Origin: UBA6244 sp963676875
GTDB taxonomy: Bacteria; Bacteroidota; Bacteroidia; Bacteroidales; F082
Direction of reading: 5' to 3'
DNA length: 64,000 nucleotides
Assembly (NCBI GenBank): GCA_963676875.1
Contig: OY781436.1
Coordinates: 62,001-126,000, forward strand
This document shows, piece after piece, positions 51,301 to 62,108 of this stretch. Below the pieces are notes generated by a model. The model was not told where the DNA came from and made no database searches. It saw only the letters and a list, made by a program, of their open reading frames with translations. A program made the position numbers and the translations under genes. Within the stretch, counting starts at the first letter, position 1. Every line of letters starts with the position of its first letter.

Positions 51301-54300
51301 ATGAAGAAAAAGTACACTAAATTATTTTACACCGTAACACTCATTGCAGGACTTCTGCTGAGTGCCAGCCCAAGCAGGGCTGCAGAGATTTTTGTATCCT
51401 CTACGGGAGATGATTGGAGCGGAGACGGCTCCATAGGAAACCCATACCAGACCATTCAAAGAGCTTGTAATTTTGTTGCAGCAGGCGATATTATTTACCT
51501 TCGGGGTGGAACCTATACCTATCGTGATTACATAGATACGGATGTTGATGGAACCGCCACACAACCTATTACCATCAAAAACTACAATAATGAAACAGTT
51601 GTTTACGATGGGGCATCCGTAAGTATGAGCACCAATAAAGCCATGATTACATTTGCCACATGGGATGGTGACGAATGGCTTTCCTATTATATATTGGAAG
51701 GCATTACAGTTAAAAACTCAGTAGAACGTGGTATTAGCTTTTACAAAACCGACCACCTGACCATCAGAAATTGTATCGTCCACGACATAGAAACAAGAGC
51801 CATTGGAGGATACGGGAAATTTATCACCATCGATAACAATGAGATTTATAATGCCGTTTTAGAAAATGAAAATGGTGTGATGGGAGGCAGTGGATGGGCT
51901 ATGACCTGTTATACCACTACCGACTACGACAACGGCGACCCATCAGAACATGTAACCATAAGCAACAACTACATCCACAACTGTTGGGGCGAAGGTATAG
52001 GCCCGGGACAAGGTTCTGATGATGTGCTTATTGAAAACAATGAGGTACGCGATGTGTGGAGCGTTGGGATATATGCTGACAAAGCAACCAATGTGGTGGT
52101 GCGAAACAACCACATCTACATGGCCGATCCAACTTATTACAGAAACGGGAAACCCGCCATTGGGATTAGCATGGCCAACGAAATTTCATTCATTTCGTGG
52201 GAAGGTCCGGCAATTTATAGTCCCATTTCCAATTTTTCAATATACAACAACCTGATCATCAACACCAGAAAAGGTATTGGATTTTGGTGGGACGACAGCA
52301 ATACAGAGCCACAAAACTCATACGACAACATTATTATTGCCTACAACGTGATATACAATCCGGTGGATTATGGTATAGCCATTGATGAAATACCGGCAGG
52401 ATATGATGCCCCCTATGGCTGCATTCTTAAAAATAACATTATTTATGATGGTACTTTGGGTTCATACATTGACGATGCATCCACCGCCTGGGACATAGCC
52501 AACAACGACTGGGTGGATGGCGTTCCTTCATTCGGCTCAATGAGCTGTTTTAGCGGCAACCCAAATTTTACAAGTCCGGGTAATGCAGCACCACCAACCG
52601 GATTTCAATTGAGTGCTGCCACTTCCGCGTGCTACCAAACAGGAACTCCCGTACCAACCATTACCACCGAAGATTTTTGGGGAACCGCCAGAAGTGCCAC
52701 CACGCCATCCGTTGGAATACATGAAGCTGCTTTTGCAGGAACACCCACCATCACCACCTCGGTAACCACCCTCCCGGCATTTCCAATTACCAATATTGGT
52801 AGCAACAGTGCATCACAAAGCTTTACAGCCTCAGGAACCGATTTAACCGATGATATTACCGTAACTGCTCCTGCAGAATTTGAGGTATCACTCACCGAAG
52901 TGGGTGGATATGGAAACTCGGTAACACTTTCACCAACAGGAGGTACGGTTGCCAACACCACCATTTATGCCCGATTCTCTCCCACTTCCGCGGGGAATAA
53001 AACAGGGAATATCATTCTGTCGAGCACAGGTGCCGCCGATGTAAATGTGGCGGTTTCGGGTGAAGCTATTTTTATACCACCAACACCTACCATCACCACC
53101 TCCACAAACGCTTTGACGGCATTTCCCAATACCAATATTAATGGACACAGCACCGCACAAAACTTTACTGTTTCAGGAACAGATATTATAAGTGGTATCG
53201 GCATTTCCGCTCCTACCCATTTTGAAATATCAATTACTGAAGGAACAGGTTATTCCAATACATTATATCTTCCTGCAAGCGGTGGTACAGTACCCAACAC
53301 CACCATTTATGCGAGGTTCTCACCTACAGTAACAGGCTTAAAAGCAGGTACTATTGAGCTTGGCAGCACAGGTGCTACAAGCAAATACATCACTGTATCA
53401 GGTGTAGCATTTCCAGCAGCAAACCTTAATTTCAACTGTTCAAGTATGCGCCCTGCGGCTGCAAGTGTGGGCAATTCCGGCAAGGCAATGGCTTTACCGG
53501 TTTATGGCTCAAACTTGTACCACGATGTTATTGTTACAGGAAGTACCAACTTTGAGGTTTCTTTGGCAGAGACATCCGGATTCGGGAATCAGGTTACTCT
53601 AACCCCCGCGGGTGATGGCACGCTGAATACCGACATTTATGTTAGATATACGCCTCAAACTGTGGGTGATCATCATGAATACATTGAGGGCTGGTACAAC
53701 GAAGCTCCCGGAGGCTTATCAGATTGCCAGGTTACGGTTGACTCATATGGTTTTGCGGGCGGAACAACCGTCTGTAATTGGTTTGGCTCGGTCAATTCCG
53801 ATTGGAGTGCACCCCTCAATTGGGATAACATGACGGTTCCTCCAACCTCCGCTTCAGTTTTCATAATGGCGGACGAAAATTGTAATACATCAGGTGATTT
53901 TCCAACAATTAACCCGGCAATAGAAGCATCTGTTGCAGAAATACGCAGTCCCGCCGCATATCCGGCAACGCTTACCCTAGCCAGCGATGCCACAGGTACA
54001 GGTTCGCTTATCGTAACCAACTCAACCTCCTATACAAATTTCGTGGTAAACAGGTATTTACCAGGTGCTGCTCAATCTTGGCACATGGTAGGTGCCCCCT
54101 TAAATAATGTTGCCATCGGATCAAGCAATTTCAATCCCGGAGGCAACGACGACCTCTATGCTTGGCATGAACCCTCACCGGGAACATGGGTCAACTTCAA
54201 AAACCAGGATGGAAGCGGAGGAATTCCAAGTTTCCCAGGTGCCAATGGCGATAATAACTTTCATCCCGGCAAAGGTTATCTGGTGGCCTACGATGCCCTC

Positions 54301-55320
54301 AATCCGGTAAAACAATTTTCAGGACAAAACCTGGTAACCGGAAATGTTGGCTTTACCTTGTCGCGTGCCGCCAAAAAGGACTGGACGTACAATTCGGGAT
54401 GGAACCTGCTGGCCAATCCTTATACCTCGGGCATCGACTGGAACCTGGCCGACAGAAGCAAATTTGAAGACAACTACGCCTATGTTTACGACCCCAACAA
54501 GTCTGGCGGTGAAGGCTACACTTCCGTAAATGGCGGGGTTGCCGATGCGTTTATTGGCATAGGACAGGGTTTTATGGTATTGGCCAAAGCAACTTCCGAC
54601 GGACAGGTGTTCAACTTTACACCTGCCATGCAAAAACACGGGGGCGACTTTATGAAAGCACCTGCTAACAACAATGGACTCACCCTGCGTTTGGCTTCGT
54701 TGAGTTATTACAACGAAACCTCCATCCTGCTCGATGAAGCTGCCGAATTCAACCGCGACCGCAACGATGCACTCAAACTTTTCAGCTTCAACCCCGAAAT
54801 TCCGCAGTTGTACAGCTTCTCGGCTGATGGAGCCCAACTGGACATCAACAGTATTCCTTCAATTGATGGACAAACCACGGTTGATCTGGGATTAAAAGTG
54901 GGCCGGGAAGACTCCTATGAAATTTCGTTGACCGAGCAAACCGGAAGCATGACCCAGGTGATTTATCTGGAAGATAAGCTCACCGGAGAAATGCACAACC
55001 TCACGCAACATAGTTATTCCTTTGCTGCCGCAGAAGGACAAATCGACGACCGCTTCACCCTGCACTTCGGAGTTACCGGAATCGCAAAACCGGAAATGGA
55101 GAATATGAATATTTATTGTGCCAACTCCACCTTGTACATACAAGGAGAAACCGGACCGGCAACCTTGGAAATGTTTGATATCACAGGAAAACGTTTGAGC
55201 TCCAAACAAGTGATGATCGATGGTACATACACCGAATCCCTATCATTAAACACAGGAATGTACCTCGTAAGGGTGACTAGCCACAATCAGAGTAATACCA
55301 CCAAAGTGTTTGTAAAATAA
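51301..55320 (+). CDS. Giant T9SS-exported beta-helix protein, paralogue of the preceding one
   Basis: The 1339-residue protein starts with the same signal region as the 45816 product (KKKYTKLFYTVTLIAGLLL). A parallel beta-helix follows (about 28-475; FVSSTGDDWSGDGSIGNPYQ, VRNNHIYMADPTYYRNG), then two Ig-like repeats (480-705) and a third divergent one. Next is a CNWFGSVNSDWSAPLNW segment and a C-terminal module of about 480 residues containing WHMVGAPLNN, GTWVNFKNQDGSGG, WNLLANPYTSG and RDRNDALKLFSFNPEIPQLY. It ends in a type A sorting domain (GMYLVRVTSHNQSNTTK). T9SS export to the cell surface is therefore expected. The beta-helix suggests polysaccharide binding or cleavage, but no catalytic residues can be assigned. 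Confidence 0.87.
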   Translation: MKKKYTKLFYTVTLIAGLLLSASPSRAAEIFVSSTGDDWSGDGSIGNPYQTIQRACNFVAAGDIIYLRGGTYTYRDYIDTDVDGTATQPITIKNYNNETVVYDGASVSMSTNKAMITFATWDGDEWLSYYILEGITVKNSVERGISFYKTDHLTIRNCIVHDIETRAIGGYGKFITIDNNEIYNAVLENENGVMGGSGWAMTCYTTTDYDNGDPSEHVTISNNYIHNCWGEGIGPGQGSDDVLIENNEVRDVWSVGIYADKATNVVVRNNHIYMADPTYYRNGKPAIGISMANEISFISWEGPAIYSPISNFSIYNNLIINTRKGIGFWWDDSNTEPQNSYDNIIIAYNVIYNPVDYGIAIDEIPAGYDAPYGCILKNNIIYDGTLGSYIDDASTAWDIANNDWVDGVPSFGSMSCFSGNPNFTSPGNAAPPTGFQLSAATSACYQTGTPVPTITTEDFWGTARSATTPSVGIHEAAFAGTPTITTSVTTLPAFPITNIGSNSASQSFTASGTDLTDDITVTAPAEFEVSLTEVGGYGNSVTLSPTGGTVANTTIYARFSPTSAGNKTGNIILSSTGAADVNVAVSGEAIFIPPTPTITTSTNALTAFPNTNINGHSTAQNFTVSGTDIISGIGISAPTHFEISITEGTGYSNTLYLPASGGTVPNTTIYARFSPTVTGLKAGTIELGSTGATSKYITVSGVAFPAANLNFNCSSMRPAAASVGNSGKAMALPVYGSNLYHDVIVTGSTNFEVSLAETSGFGNQVTLTPAGDGTLNTDIYVRYTPQTVGDHHEYIEGWYNEAPGGLSDCQVTVDSYGFAGGTTVCNWFGSVNSDWSAPLNWDNMTVPPTSASVFIMADENCNTSGDFPTINPAIEASVAEIRSPAAYPATLTLASDATGTGSLIVTNSTSYTNFVVNRYLPGAAQSWHMVGAPLNNVAIGSSNFNPGGNDDLYAWHEPSPGTWVNFKNQDGSGGIPSFPGANGDNNFHPGKGYLVAYDALNPVKQFSGQNLVTGNVGFTLSRAAKKDWTYNSGWNLLANPYTSGIDWNLADRSKFEDNYAYVYDPNKSGGEGYTSVNGGVADAFIGIGQGFMVLAKATSDGQVFNFTPAMQKHGGDFMKAPANNNGLTLRLASLSYYNETSILLDEAAEFNRDRNDALKLFSFNPEIPQLYSFSADGAQLDINSIPSIDGQTTVDLGLKVGREDSYEISLTEQTGSMTQVIYLEDKLTGEMHNLTQHSYSFAAAEGQIDDRFTLHFGVTGIAKPEMENMNIYCANSTLYIQGETGPATLEMFDITGKRLSSKQVMIDGTYTESLSLNTGMYLVRVTSHNQSNTTKVFVK

Positions 55321-55415
55321 TACACATAAAAAATTCGGGGAGATGGTTAAATTCCTGCCTCCCTGAAAACTGATAAATAATTTAATGAATAATAAATAAT
55401 TTAAATCATCATAAA

Positions 55416-55637
55416 ATGAAAAAAATAATTAAAAAGACCTTACTGATTGCAGGATTGCTCACCTTGTCTACAGGCTTATGGGCACAACTTCCACCACCCC
55501 CTCCGGGCAGCCACGGCAGTGGAAGTAACCAAAACGGAGGCAATGCACCCATTGGCGGAGGCTTGTTTATATTAATGGGCATGGCGGCTGCTTATGGAGG
55601 TAAAAAATGGATGGAAAATAAGGAAGAAGAAATATAA
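55416..55637 (+). CDS. Small exported protein with PID-CTERM-like tail
   Basis: The 73-residue product has a signal peptide (KKTLLIAGLLTLSTGLWAQ), a short Pro- then Gly/Ser/Asn-rich linker (LPPPPPGSHGSGSN), the motif APIGGGL, a hydrophobic helix (FILMGMAAAYGG) and a basic-acidic end (KKWMENKEEEI). This matches the layout of the PID-CTERM type tails of Bacteroidota, with PIGGGL in place of PIDGGL. It may be a processed surface or inner-membrane anchored mini-protein. It follows the 51301 gene by 95 bases with no clear terminator, so co-expression is possible. The role is unknown. Confidence 0.75.
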   Translation: MKKIIKKTLLIAGLLTLSTGLWAQLPPPPPGSHGSGSNQNGGNAPIGGGLFILMGMAAAYGGKKWMENKEEEI

Positions 55638-56207
55638 TTTCTTCAAATACTGAGAGGGGTGATTACGCGACCATCACCATATTACACTCAGGTAGAATGT
55701 GTTGTATGCCCCCTCTCTTGCCTCCACTTTTCAACTAAAAAACTTAACCAAAAACCACACAATTAAAAATGCATAAAAAAACAAACACCATTTTTGTTTT
55801 GGTGTTTATGTTTTGATGACTACCGGTTTATAGCACAAATGATCAATTCATCAAATCCCTGAAAAAAGACGCACATTGACTCAAGGAAAACTTTTTTGTA
55901 AATCCAAAAGCAACTCAACGAGAAATGTGCTGTTAAAAACAGGTGAAGATATGCAGGCCAGCCTGAAAACTTTCTTGCTTTCGAATAAGTTAATCGCTTC
56001 AGAAACGGCAATACTCACGGGCATATTTTACAGAAGGGTGATTTAAGCACAGACATTTACCTGATGCGTGTTATAAACAACAAGGTTAAAACGGCTATAA
56101 TCATTGTCCGATAATCATTCAAAAATAGCTTGTCACCCCAAAAACATGCCGCAGCAGGCTATGAGTGGCAGCTTTTTTTCAAAACCAAATAATCTAAACC
56201 TATTACC
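55638..56207. other. Spacer before the third giant gene
   Basis: A long-range GAGAGGGG/CCCCTCTC pairing (55652-55717) and an AAACACCA/TGGTGTTT hairpin (55783-55807) are candidate transcription stops. The rest has an open stretch of about 67 codons near 55828-56045 without a start or recognisable content. Confidence 0.55.
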
Positions 56208-59200
56208 ATGAAAAAGAAATACGAAACTGTGATAAGATTATTCACACTCGTTTTTATTACCTTGACATCCGGAGTTTTAGCACAAAACCACGTCTGCAAC
56301 GAAAGCTTTGAAGACGACAGAGGCAGCAATGTCCCTGACGTATGGAGTGTTCAACAACCCAATTTGGGAAATGCATGGGGCGATTGGCTGGAACGAGTTC
56401 ACGACCCTATGAATGTTGAAACCTACGAAGGGGAGTATGCCCTGAAAATCTATCCTAATGCTTTAGCTGCACCTGCCGGCTCTCAGGGTAATAGAATTGG
56501 AAATTATATCTTTTTGGGAACGGGTTTTCCTGCCTGTGGTCCCAACGGCGCACTAAAAGCCAACACCATGTACATGCTTTCGTTTATGGTGAAGGCAGAC
56601 AACCTGACCACCTCAGGTTCGGGAGGAGCCATCACCTGGATCAACCAGCATTGGCAGGGATCCAACAACAATTATTTTAGCGCCGGAATCCCCATGGGTA
56701 CTTACAATTGGCAACAAGTAACCAAAACCGTTACCACCTCTGCCGACCCTTCAGAGCTTACGGGTGCATTGTTCATCGAAATGAATTTCTTGAGCGGAGG
56801 GACCCTTTGGATAGATCAGGTGGAATTTTTCGAGGTCATCCCAAGTCAAATTATCATGACTGCTGCACCTTCCCAGATTCTACCAAACGGAAGTTCAACC
56901 ATTACAGCAAGTATTTTCGACGACTACGGACATCTGATAAATGTAGCAACCAACGACCTCACCTTTACAATTACGGGTAACGGCATTTTTACTCAGGGAC
57001 CATCACCATTCACCATTGCAGCCTTATACGGCCAACGTCAGGTTACCTATTTGCCCAACGGAGTTGGTCAGGCAACTATCACTGTTTCTTCACCGGGTCT
57101 GCTTCCAGATTCGAAAACCATCACCATTACAGATATGGGACAACGGGGTGTGCCGGAAATACCCATTCCCTACGGTGGTGATGTGGAAACAGATTTTTGG
57201 GCATACCATCCTTTCAACTCAGCATCACCTACCTACAACCCTTTAATACTTTCGCAACATGCCGACGGAACTCCCTATACAGAATACAAGGTTGATGACG
57301 AATATGGCGGAAATATAGGTCTTGCCGTGGAAGCTGCCGTGCAGGCATATCAAGATGACCCAACCGAAAAAGCAAAAATTCTGCTTCTGGGAGGAAATAC
57401 ATACCAAGTTCCCGACACCGCCATTTTCATCGAAGAAACAGACCACATGCATTTTGTGTCAGAAGGAGGAATCGCCACCATAAAGGCTCCCGACAATTTT
57501 GTGGGATTCGACTACTATTTAGGCACTAGCACCAATATGATTCATATTCAAGCACATGCAGGCGACCCTATTCTGGATAATTATCAGGCCAACAACTTAA
57601 CCCAAACATGGAAATACCTTGCCCCGCGAAAAGACTTTTATTTTAGCAATATCCTTTTCGACATGAACAACAAAGCAGCAAAATCTGTTAATTTAACGAT
57701 TATAAAAGACATAGTGTTCGACAATTGTGAGTTTATCAATTACACCGATTACGGAGTTCATGGCGGTTGCTATGTGGACAACATTTGGTTCAGAAGTTGC
57801 CGTTTTACTTCCAACACAGGGCAAATGGCTACCCTGATGGATGGCATACATGGCTCAGGTTACCTGGATTGTGATGTGGATTTCAATACCGATTACGGAC
57901 TCGATTTTTTTACCACCAACGATGTTACCGTTGATGCAGACCTGAATTGTGTGCTCGACCCAAACGAAATAAGAATGTGTCAATACATTGTTATCGAAGG
58001 TAATCGGTTTGGACTAAACGGTAGCTCTGTAAACGAAGTGATTAGCGTTTCAGGAGCACAGATTTTAGTAAAGAACAATGTACTTGGCGGAGATGCTGAT
58101 GCTTTTGCGCGACAAAAATCCGGATGTAATTTTAATGTTGGTCGACGGGTACATGCGCCATTCTACTATACCAATTTCAGGCTTGTAGGCAATACTATCA
58201 ATGCGGGAGTTACGCTCGACGATTTCTTTAAAATCTCAAACTACACAAACAATCTTTGTGAACCGGCCATGGCCACCACTACTTGCACCAATCCGACTGA
58301 CTATACAGGTTATACAGGTGAATACCAAATCAGGGGCAACGACATTAAAGGAAATGTACTCAACCCTGTACGCCCAAATCATACTTATCCCGATGCACCT
58401 TATGTCACTCACGTGGAAGACCCCACCGGGAACGCCATATTAAACCCAAATTATGTTTGTGGCAACTGCTACCAGGACAATACCTGCACGGCCACCGATA
58501 TTGGCGTCAGGTGTATGGAACCCGAACCCACTTACGAAACGTTGGGATGCTATACCGCTGCGGGTTCTGTTTTCTATTTGAATCAAGCCATTGGAGACGA
58601 TTCCTATTCACAAGCCGAAGCACAAAACCCAAGCACCCCTTGGAAAACATTTCCACATGCCATCGAAAGCATGGCACCTGCTTCCACCCTAATCATTAAA
58701 CAAGGTGTTTACCCCGGTGTGAATACCGAAGTAGAAATTGGCGGCGATAACGGCGAATTGGGCGGAACAGGACCAAACGCAGCCACCATCATTAAAGCAG
58801 CCCCGGGAGAACGGGTTATTATTACCGGTCCCGATGTGGGAGGCGGAGTACACAAAGCCCAATCAATCAGATTAAGAGGCGATTACATCCGTATCGAAGG
58901 CATTTGGTTTGGTGGAAAATGGGGCGAAGGAAATGAGTTTATCCTCGGGTCTAATTCCATTGCCGACATCGCCGAAGGCAGGGAAATTGTTGGATGTACT
59001 TTTTTTGGATACAACGCCATTCGTGATGGATACTATAAAGATTTCTTCATGCAAAACAACCATTTAATTCGCATGGGTAAGTGTCTGGATCCTCCTGCAG
59101 TGTTTATGGCAGGAAGAGCTGGTGTTGAACAATATAAAACCAAAGCCATATTTGATAATAATATCTGGATTGACGGAAAAGGACAAGCCATGGTAGCCTG

Positions 59201-62108
59201 GCACAGTGCACGAAACATCATGTTTACCAGAAACATTGTGGCCAATGTTTGGGGAGGTGTGGAATTTGACGACATCTATGCGGGAGTTCAGGGTGGAGGC
59301 CCCGGTGGCGACCATTTGGTTGCAAACAACCTCTTCTGGAACAGCGGGCAAACCGTATTGGATCCATGCATGAACTCCAACGTAACCTATAACGGCATCA
59401 CGCATATTGCCTCCAACCTGCATTCCATCAACAACATTATGGCGGAGCAAAGTCGCATCGGTGCACAACCAACTGTTAACGATCTGGAAAATTCAAGTAT
59501 CAACAAAAATGCATTCTACAATGTATCGGCACCCAATCACGCCGGAGACAATTCAATAACACTACCTACGATCGACGATTTTTCCACAGTAAGTCAAGCA
59601 AACCTCGAAACACTATTTTCAGATATCAGCCAGGCTTTCGATCAGGATTTGGAAGATATTCTTTATGATCCAAACATCCAGGGATATTTTGATGAAGTAA
59701 ATAACTCCATTAAGGCAGATGGCGCCCTCAACAATACTGGGCAACCATGGATTCCGAACAATAGTCAAATAAATGTAGGTCCAAAAATTGCTGCCCCGGG
59801 ACAATGTGCCGAAGATTTCTGGAATGCATTTTTTCTTCATGACGGCATTGCACCCTATTCAGGCTTCAGAAACTGGGACGACAAGGGTAAAATGGTATTT
59901 ACGGCGCAGGAGTTTACTTTTGGTGATGGCAGCGGTCCCACCCTGAACTACCGCGGACCATGCACAAGCTGCTGGGTACTTGACTACAAAGCACTTATTG
60001 CGCCACCTTCGGCCAATCAGGTTACATTATCCTTCGACATTTTCGATCTCGGTACAGGGGATGGTCTTAAGGTTTATGATGGAATGGACGAAACAGGAAC
60101 CCTGTTGGGTGACTTTACCGGTTCAACCCTTCCACCCCAATTGGTGGCCAATTCAGGAGCCATGTTGCTGCATTTTTATACCAACGATGATGTCAATACG
60201 GGTGTTGGCTGGCGGGTGAGTTATATCGCAGACGGTGATCCTGTTATCGAGACCTCAGTTACCAACCTGATACCGTTTCTTACAACCAACGTGGGCGAAA
60301 ACAGCTTACCGAAAAACTTTATTGCCTCCGGAAACTTTTTAGAGGAAGACATATTGGTGACTGCACCTGCTGAATTTGAAATCAGCCTCAACGAAGTCGG
60401 CCCCTATATGCCTACCCTGACACTGCCTCAAAACAATGGCGTGGTGGAAAACACAATCATTTATGTGCGATTCGCACCCCAAACTCCGGGCACCAAAACA
60501 GGAGAGGTGGTATTAACCAGCAACGGAGCAACCGACGGAGAGGTAACCATCTCAGGTGCCGCTGCCGGAAATGCTCCTTCAGGCCTCTGGACCGGAGCCA
60601 CCTCCACCGATTGGAACCTGGCAGGAAACTGGGACGACAACAATATACCCATACCGACCACTAACGTGCTCATACCCTCCGGACTTACCAACTACCCCGT
60701 GGTTGGCTCTACCTCTCAAGCCAACTGCAACAACCTTACCATCGATGCAGGAGCATCACTCACACTGGCAAGCGATGCCGCAGGAACAGGGTCGCTTATC
60801 ATCGATGGAACACTCACCAACAACGGTACAATCACCTCCGAACGATATATGCCCGGTGCTAATCAAGCATGGCACATGGTGGGTTCGCCCGTGAACAACC
60901 TCAGCATCACGGCAAGCTCTTTCAACCCCGGTGCAACCGACGATTTCTATGCATGGGATGAACCATCACCAGGAACATGGGTCAACTTTAAAAACCAAGA
61001 TGGTAGTGGAGGAAACCCAAGCTTCCCCATGGCCAATGGTGACAATAATTTCCATGCAGGCAAAGGCTATTTGGTGGCTTATGATGCAACAAATCCAACA
61101 AAATCATTTGTTGGAAACCTCACTTCGGGAAATATACCTTTTACCCTTTCTTACCACGCAGTAAAAACCGACTGGATTTACAACTCAGGTTGGAACCTGC
61201 TTTCAAACCCCTACCCTTCGGGCATCGATTGGAATGACGCCATCCGTTCTAATTTCCAGGACAACTTCGCCTATATTTACGATCCAAACAAAGGAGGTGG
61301 CGAAGGCTACACCACGGTAAATGGCAGCAATCCAGATGCTTACATTGCTCCTCACCAAGGGTTCCTGGTGGTGGCCGATCCCGGTGCCAATGGTCAGGTA
61401 TTTAATTTTACCACCTCAATGAAAACTCATGGAGGCAACTACCTGAAAGCCACCGACGACAACCTGCTTAACCTGAGGTTGACTTCGGGCAATTTCTACA
61501 ACGAAACATCCCTGCTGTTGGATGCACAAAGTAGTTTCCAACGCGATCGTCGTGATGCACTCAAACTTTTCAGCTTCAACCCCGAAATTCCGCAGTTATA
61601 CAGCTTCTCTTCGGATCAGGCGCAACTCTCCGTGAACAGCATCCCCTACATGGATGGCACCACCACCGTGAATTTGGGGTTTTTGGCTGCCCATCAGGAC
61701 ACCTACCAAATTTCGTTGCAGACCCAAACAGGAAACATGAACCACATCATTTACCTGGAGGACAAACTCACTGCACAAATGCACAACCTTTCGCAGCACA
61801 GCTATTCCTTTACTGCCACTGAAGGTCAGACAGACGATCGCTTTACGTTGCACTTTGGAGTTACCGGCATCAACACCTTGGAACAATCGAACCTGAGTGT
61901 TTACTGTGTGAACTCCACCCTGCACATTGCAGGAGAAACAGGAGCCGCAACCCTGGAAGTGCTTGATCTTACAGGAAAACGATTGAGCTACAAACAGGTG
62001 ATCATAGACGGTCATTACAGTGAAAACTTGACATTAAGTGCAGGTATGTACCTCGTCAGAATTGCTAACGATAACCAGACTAAAACCGCCAAAGTGCTCA
62101 TTAAATAA
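56208..62108 (+). CDS. Giant multi-domain T9SS-exported protein (CBM-like, two beta-helices, CUB)
   Basis: The 1966-residue protein has a signal peptide (RLFTLVFITLTSGVLAQ), then: a jelly-roll carbohydrate-binding-like domain (27-210; CNESFEDDRGSNVPDVW); a Big/invasin-like Ig domain (215-315); a first beta-helix (about 330-760); a second starting with FYLNQAIGDDSYSQAEAQNP (790-1180); a CUB-like domain (1231-1341; LSFDIFDLGTGDGLKVYDG); an Ig-like repeat of the kind seen in the upstream paralogues (1344-1449); GLWTG (1460); and the shared C-terminal module with T9SS type A domain (GMYLVRIANDNQTKTAK). Its C-terminal cassette is about 99.5% identical at DNA level to that of the next gene. An extracellular glycan-binding or glycan-cleaving role is likely; activity is unassigned. 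Confidence 0.87.
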   Translation: MKKKYETVIRLFTLVFITLTSGVLAQNHVCNESFEDDRGSNVPDVWSVQQPNLGNAWGDWLERVHDPMNVETYEGEYALKIYPNALAAPAGSQGNRIGNYIFLGTGFPACGPNGALKANTMYMLSFMVKADNLTTSGSGGAITWINQHWQGSNNNYFSAGIPMGTYNWQQVTKTVTTSADPSELTGALFIEMNFLSGGTLWIDQVEFFEVIPSQIIMTAAPSQILPNGSSTITASIFDDYGHLINVATNDLTFTITGNGIFTQGPSPFTIAALYGQRQVTYLPNGVGQATITVSSPGLLPDSKTITITDMGQRGVPEIPIPYGGDVETDFWAYHPFNSASPTYNPLILSQHADGTPYTEYKVDDEYGGNIGLAVEAAVQAYQDDPTEKAKILLLGGNTYQVPDTAIFIEETDHMHFVSEGGIATIKAPDNFVGFDYYLGTSTNMIHIQAHAGDPILDNYQANNLTQTWKYLAPRKDFYFSNILFDMNNKAAKSVNLTIIKDIVFDNCEFINYTDYGVHGGCYVDNIWFRSCRFTSNTGQMATLMDGIHGSGYLDCDVDFNTDYGLDFFTTNDVTVDADLNCVLDPNEIRMCQYIVIEGNRFGLNGSSVNEVISVSGAQILVKNNVLGGDADAFARQKSGCNFNVGRRVHAPFYYTNFRLVGNTINAGVTLDDFFKISNYTNNLCEPAMATTTCTNPTDYTGYTGEYQIRGNDIKGNVLNPVRPNHTYPDAPYVTHVEDPTGNAILNPNYVCGNCYQDNTCTATDIGVRCMEPEPTYETLGCYTAAGSVFYLNQAIGDDSYSQAEAQNPSTPWKTFPHAIESMAPASTLIIKQGVYPGVNTEVEIGGDNGELGGTGPNAATIIKAAPGERVIITGPDVGGGVHKAQSIRLRGDYIRIEGIWFGGKWGEGNEFILGSNSIADIAEGREIVGCTFFGYNAIRDGYYKDFFMQNNHLIRMGKCLDPPAVFMAGRAGVEQYKTKAIFDNNIWIDGKGQAMVAWHSARNIMFTRNIVANVWGGVEFDDIYAGVQGGGPGGDHLVANNLFWNSGQTVLDPCMNSNVTYNGITHIASNLHSINNIMAEQSRIGAQPTVNDLENSSINKNAFYNVSAPNHAGDNSITLPTIDDFSTVSQANLETLFSDISQAFDQDLEDILYDPNIQGYFDEVNNSIKADGALNNTGQPWIPNNSQINVGPKIAAPGQCAEDFWNAFFLHDGIAPYSGFRNWDDKGKMVFTAQEFTFGDGSGPTLNYRGPCTSCWVLDYKALIAPPSANQVTLSFDIFDLGTGDGLKVYDGMDETGTLLGDFTGSTLPPQLVANSGAMLLHFYTNDDVNTGVGWRVSYIADGDPVIETSVTNLIPFLTTNVGENSLPKNFIASGNFLEEDILVTAPAEFEISLNEVGPYMPTLTLPQNNGVVENTIIYVRFAPQTPGTKTGEVVLTSNGATDGEVTISGAAAGNAPSGLWTGATSTDWNLAGNWDDNNIPIPTTNVLIPSGLTNYPVVGSTSQANCNNLTIDAGASLTLASDAAGTGSLIIDGTLTNNGTITSERYMPGANQAWHMVGSPVNNLSITASSFNPGATDDFYAWDEPSPGTWVNFKNQDGSGGNPSFPMANGDNNFHAGKGYLVAYDATNPTKSFVGNLTSGNIPFTLSYHAVKTDWIYNSGWNLLSNPYPSGIDWNDAIRSNFQDNFAYIYDPNKGGGEGYTTVNGSNPDAYIAPHQGFLVVADPGANGQVFNFTTSMKTHGGNYLKATDDNLLNLRLTSGNFYNETSLLLDAQSSFQRDRRDALKLFSFNPEIPQLYSFSSDQAQLSVNSIPYMDGTTTVNLGFLAAHQDTYQISLQTQTGNMNHIIYLEDKLTAQMHNLSQHSYSFTATEGQTDDRFTLHFGVTGINTLEQSNLSVYCVNSTLHIAGETGAATLEVLDLTGKRLSYKQVIIDGHYSENLTLSAGMYLVRIANDNQTKTAKVLIK
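60603..61154 (+). repeat. C-terminal cassette repeat, copy 1
   Basis: This segment matches 63449-64000 with three mismatches in 552 bases (my manual count). Identity starts abruptly at TCCACCGATTGG and continues past the window end. Confidence 0.93.

Noticed and set aside
55820..56045. Possible small gene in the spacer before the 56208 gene (either strand)
   Set aside because: The plus frame lacks a start codon and the minus frame of 63 codons has no recognisable content or promoter box.
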